A stretch of 7,240 nt of DNA, from NCBI GenBank assembly GCA_019136325.1, contig JAGVUJ010000046.1:1-7240 (forward strand), written 5' to 3'. How positions within the stretch are numbered: the first letter of the stretch is position 1; every line of letters begins with the position of its first letter. Below the pieces are notes generated by a model that had not been told where the DNA came from, did no database searches, and saw nothing but the letters and a program-made list of their open reading frames with translations. Source of the DNA: Deltaproteobacteria bacterium (GTDB lineage Bacteria > Desulfobacterota > Syntrophia > Syntrophales > Smithellaceae). Both the position numbers and the translations under genes were made by a program. This document shows, piece after piece, positions 4,901 to 7,240 of the stretch.

Positions 4901-6584
4901 ATATATCTGCTTCCTTTTCAATCGGCAATAACAACCGGCAAATCGTCCCCTGTCCTTCCCGGCTCAGTATCTCAATTTTTCCTTTATACCCTTCAACGAG
5001 GTGATTGACAATCGCCAGGCCCAGTCCCGTCCCCTGAATTTTTTTGGTAAAAAAAGGTTCAAAAACTTTACTTAAATCATCTTCCGCAATGCCGCAGCCC
5101 ATATCGGATATGATAATTTCCGCATACGTCTTCCGGTCATCCGATTCGAAACGTTTTGTTTCAACGAACAATAGCCCTCCCTCTTCCATGGCTTCCACGG
5201 CATTGGCGATAATATTGTTGAGGATTTGCCTGACCTGTTCCTTGTTGGCAAAGATCCGCACATCTTTTGAAAACAGTTTATTGATTTCGATTTTTCCATT
5301 CCATGCTTTATTCAGCACAATGGCCTCCAAAATCTCTTCGATAATGCGATTCACGTCAACCGTTTCCCTGGCTGCCGGCACTGTCCGCGCAAGCAGCAGG
5401 AAATTACGCACGAAATTTTCCAACTGATCCTTGCCGCGCAGAACGATCTCCATCAGGCGCTTATTGGTTCCCTCCGGTTTCATCCCCTGTTTCAACAGTT
5501 CTATCGATCCGGTAATCGCGGCAAGCGGATTTCTCACTTCATGCGCCCAGCCCGCCGCCATCTCGCCAATCAGAGCCATGTTTCTGTTTTTTTCCAGAGC
5601 CTTTTCCATCTGTTTGATCTGCGTGATATTTTGAAAAATTAAAATATTACCTATCTGCTTTGATGACTTCCCGATCAGGGGAGCAACAGACAACCCCAGA
5701 TTGATTTTTTCCCTGTTTCTACCCGTAATGACAATTTCGATTCGAGCTTTGTTTTGTTCGTCGATGGTTTCCTTATTGAGAAACTGAAGAAATTCAGGAA
5801 ACACATCCTGAATATTAAGCCCCTGTACTTTTGCCCTGGAAAACCCGGTAATTTCTTCGGCGGCGGCATTGAAGGTTTTGATGACATTGTTTAAATCGAT
5901 GGTCATGACTCCGCTGTAAACCGATTCCACAATGCTGCGGAAAAGCCTGTCCAGTTGATTAAATTCCGATGCTTTCGCCTCCAGCAGCGTCGAGGTCTTT
6001 TTTTCCTGCTCGATAATAAAGCTGGCCAGAAATGCCAGAACATAAAAGGAAGTGATGCGAACAATCAGATTGGTCAGAGCGTCCGCGGCGTTCATTTCGT
6101 AATCAACTTTAAGAATGGGCAATGACGGGGCCAACTGATAAAATTCGAGATTTAAAAATATGCCGTAAAATATGCTGGCAATGGACGCGACAAAAAAACC
6201 TCCTTTCCGCCCCAGAAAGATTGCCGAATAAATGATGACCAGGGTGTAAAAGAGAGAATAATCGATCTGGGTATTGCCGAACATAAAGATCAGGGAGGTA
6301 ATGGTAAAAACATCCACAGCGATCTGGAGATATATATTATATCGGTAATCAACTTTAAGCTTATGCAAAATCACGTAAGCGCATGAGAATAAATAAATGA
6401 TGGCCACAACAAAGTAAAAGACGTTAATGGTGTCGGAAGAAATGAAAAAAGACTGCCTGCGGATATCGATAAAAACAGTAATGCCCAGAAGCAGGGTTAT
6501 GATAACGATTCTTGATATGATTAAAGATATTATCCTGAAAGCATTTTTTGCTTTCATTGATTCATCATTATACGTTATATTCAT
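4899..6584 (-). CDS. Membrane sensor histidine kinase, PilS/NtrB-like, with six-helix N-terminus and PAS domain
   Basis: A 561-residue sensor kinase. The N-terminal region has about six hydrophobic segments (roughly 18-40, 53-73, 83-102, 108-124, 129-147, 172-192) with almost no periplasmic loops, so the signal is probably sensed in the membrane. A PAS domain follows (about 213-325, with SGVMTIDLNNVIKTFNAAAE). The H-box is AHEVRNPL with phosphorylated His348. The ATPase part has the N-box NNIIANAVEA (456-465), G1 DMGCGI (494-499), F-box FEPFFTKK (508-515) and G2 GTGLGL (518-523), so all catalytic elements are intact. The ATG at 6584 has AAGG 7 bases upstream; Met10 is a weaker alternative. 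The next gene is its cognate sigma54-type regulator. The six-helix plus PAS plus HisKA order matches PilS, but other NtrB-type kinases share it. The gene is divergent from comEC with 93 bases between. Confidence 0.94.
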   Translation of the reverse strand: MNITYNDESMKAKNAFRIISLIISRIVIITLLLGITVFIDIRRQSFFISSDTINVFYFVVAIIYLFSCAYVILHKLKVDYRYNIYLQIAVDVFTITSLIFMFGNTQIDYSLFYTLVIIYSAIFLGRKGGFFVASIASIFYGIFLNLEFYQLAPSLPILKVDYEMNAADALTNLIVRITSFYVLAFLASFIIEQEKKTSTLLEAKASEFNQLDRLFRSIVESVYSGVMTIDLNNVIKTFNAAAEEITGFSRAKVQGLNIQDVFPEFLQFLNKETIDEQNKARIEIVITGRNREKINLGLSVAPLIGKSSKQIGNILIFQNITQIKQMEKALEKNRNMALIGEMAAGWAHEVRNPLAAITGSIELLKQGMKPEGTNKRLMEIVLRGKDQLENFVRNFLLLARTVPAARETVDVNRIIEEILEAIVLNKAWNGKIEINKLFSKDVRIFANKEQVRQILNNIIANAVEAMEEGGLLFVETKRFESDDRKTYAEIIISDMGCGIAEDDLSKVFEPFFTKKIQGTGLGLAIVNHLVEGYKGKIEILSREGQGTICRLLLPIEKEADI

Positions 6585-6677
6585 CCGGGTTCCTTCGAAT
6601 ACATTGATAAAACATATTATAATATTTTGATATTTTTCGCTAATAAATTTGACACATTCTGCCGGAACGAGAACTTT
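6585..6677. promoter_or_regulatory. AT-rich divergent promoter region between kinase and comEC, with a 12-bp palindrome
   Basis: The 93-base gap separates two divergent start codons, so it must hold promoters for both unless transcription comes from elsewhere. ATATTATAATAT (6614-6625) is a perfect palindrome that contains TATAAT on each strand (plus 6618-6623, minus 6621-6616). Good -35 elements at 16-18 bases are not evident on either side. A TTGACA (6649-6654, plus) has no matching -10 before the comEC start. No GG-N10-GC sigma54 site was found. Confidence 0.4.
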
Positions 6678-7240
6678 ATGATGCGCCGTCCATTGATCCC
6701 TCTCTGCTTATCGCTGATTGCGGGCACTTTTGCCGGAAGTTATTGGACCATGCCGCTGTATATTTTCCCGGTACTTGCTGTGTTGTTGCTGATTTTGATG
6801 TTCTTCACCCTTCGCCATCAATGGATTCTGACCTGCTTTTTGCTGTTCATCGGTTTTATTTTTCTCCTGGGATTTTTCAACATACAAAAACAGATTCATT
6901 TTACAGAGAGAAGCCACGATATTCAAAATTTTGCCGATCAGGGCACCATGGCCGTTGAAGGCGTCATTGTCGAAAGTCCTGTTTCCTATATTGACAAAGA
7001 TGTTCTAATCGTTCGATCCCTCCGGGTGGTTACGGACAAATCATATGTTCCGGCAACGGGCTATGTCCGTCTCGCCGTCCCGACCCGTTTAAATTTGCGT
7101 TATGGCGACTTCATCCGCTTTCATTCATCTTTAAGGGTCATTCACAATTTCAACAATCCGGGCGCTTTCGACTACAAAAGATTTATGATCCTGCAGGGAA
7201 TTTTTGTTTCCGGCTTCATCAACGACCCTTCGAAAATCAT
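6678..7240 (+). CDS. comEC: ComEC/Rec2 DNA-uptake channel, N-terminal part (gene continues past right edge)
   Basis: The first 187 codons of a plus-strand gene cut by the window end. The N-terminus has about three hydrophobic segments (8-23, 26-44, 49-69), followed by the extracytoplasmic DUF4131-type domain. The diagnostic stretch is NFNNPGAFDYKRFMILQGIF (157-176), characteristic of ComEC. In known members this membrane protein of roughly 700-850 residues forms the channel for single-stranded DNA entry during natural transformation and carries a C-terminal metallo-beta-lactamase-like domain; neither the Competence core nor that domain is in view. Start is ATG 6678, with a weak GAG six bases upstream; ATG 6681 is equally possible. 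It is divergent from a PilS-like kinase gene. Recognition of the family is firm, but natural competence is not implied because comEC is widespread. Confidence 0.92.
   Translation, partial: MMRRPLIPLCLSLIAGTFAGSYWTMPLYIFPVLAVLLLILMFFTLRHQWILTCFLLFIGFIFLLGFFNIQKQIHFTERSHDIQNFADQGTMAVEGVIVESPVSYIDKDVLIVRSLRVVTDKSYVPATGYVRLAVPTRLNLRYGDFIRFHSSLRVIHNFNNPGAFDYKRFMILQGIFVSGFINDPSKI

Noticed and set aside
6639..6666. Possible sigma54 -24/-12 site on the minus strand before the kinase gene (GGCAG...)
   Set aside because: GG is present but the position 10 bases on is CA instead of the required GC.
6715..6735. GGCAC...TTGCC sequence resembling a sigma54 promoter
   Set aside because: The spacing between the GG and GC elements is 7 instead of 10 bases, and the site lies inside the comEC coding sequence.
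6708..6958. Open frames on both strands inside the comEC N-terminus (6708-6926 minus, 6743-6958 plus)
   Set aside because: They are out-of-frame or antisense to the comEC frame, which carries the NFNNPGAFDY motif and hydrophobic segments.
1..7240. Search for CRISPR repeats, transposase genes, tRNA genes and attachment sites
   Set aside because: Nothing with regularly spaced repeats, transposase motifs, terminal inverted repeats or a tRNA-like fold was seen by reading both strands.

Overview
The window reads as an ordinary bacterial chromosome segment of moderate GC content. It most resembles a Gram-negative anaerobe of the Desulfobacterota (the former Deltaproteobacteria, for example a Syntrophales-like lineage). 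That placement is an inference from three things: a Liv-type ABC transporter encoded together with a long-chain-type acyl-CoA synthetase, a PilS/PilR-like two-component pair, and ComEC next door. No rRNA, tRNA, CRISPR array, insertion sequence or phage gene is visible.

Layout. Five genes lie on the minus strand and one on the plus strand. Reading the minus strand from right to left: a membrane histidine kinase (6584-4899) and a sigma54-dependent response regulator (4856-3498) form one two-gene unit. A 292-base AT-rich intergenic region (3497-3206) follows. Then come a periplasmic solute-binding protein of the LivK/LivJ type (3205-2006), a LivG-type ABC ATPase (1939-1112) and an acyl-CoA synthetase (1091 to beyond base 1). 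The synthetase is a genuine long open frame that runs off the left edge and probably starts with TTG. On the right, the plus strand carries the first 187 codons of comEC (from 6678), divergent from the kinase.

How the genes may work together. The binding protein, ATPase and synthetase look like one transport-and-activation unit: a small acid or amino acid is captured in the periplasm, imported, and converted to its CoA thioester. The permeases (LivH/LivM) and LivF are not in view and may lie beyond the left edge. An intrinsic terminator-like hairpin between the binding-protein gene and livG would keep binding-protein mRNA more abundant than the rest. The kinase/regulator pair resembles PilS/PilR, and its position beside comEC suggests a link to type IV pili or DNA uptake, but no pilin gene or convincing sigma54 promoter is visible.

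The most unusual spot is the intergenic region upstream of the binding-protein gene. In order on the minus strand it holds a sigma70-like promoter candidate, a possible 27-codon Phe/Tyr-rich leader ORF, segments that can form mutually exclusive pairings, a strong hairpin with a U-tract, and two copies of the palindrome TTTTATAAAA before the ribosome binding site. This has the layout of an amino-acid attenuator. It is a hypothesis from sequence reading only.
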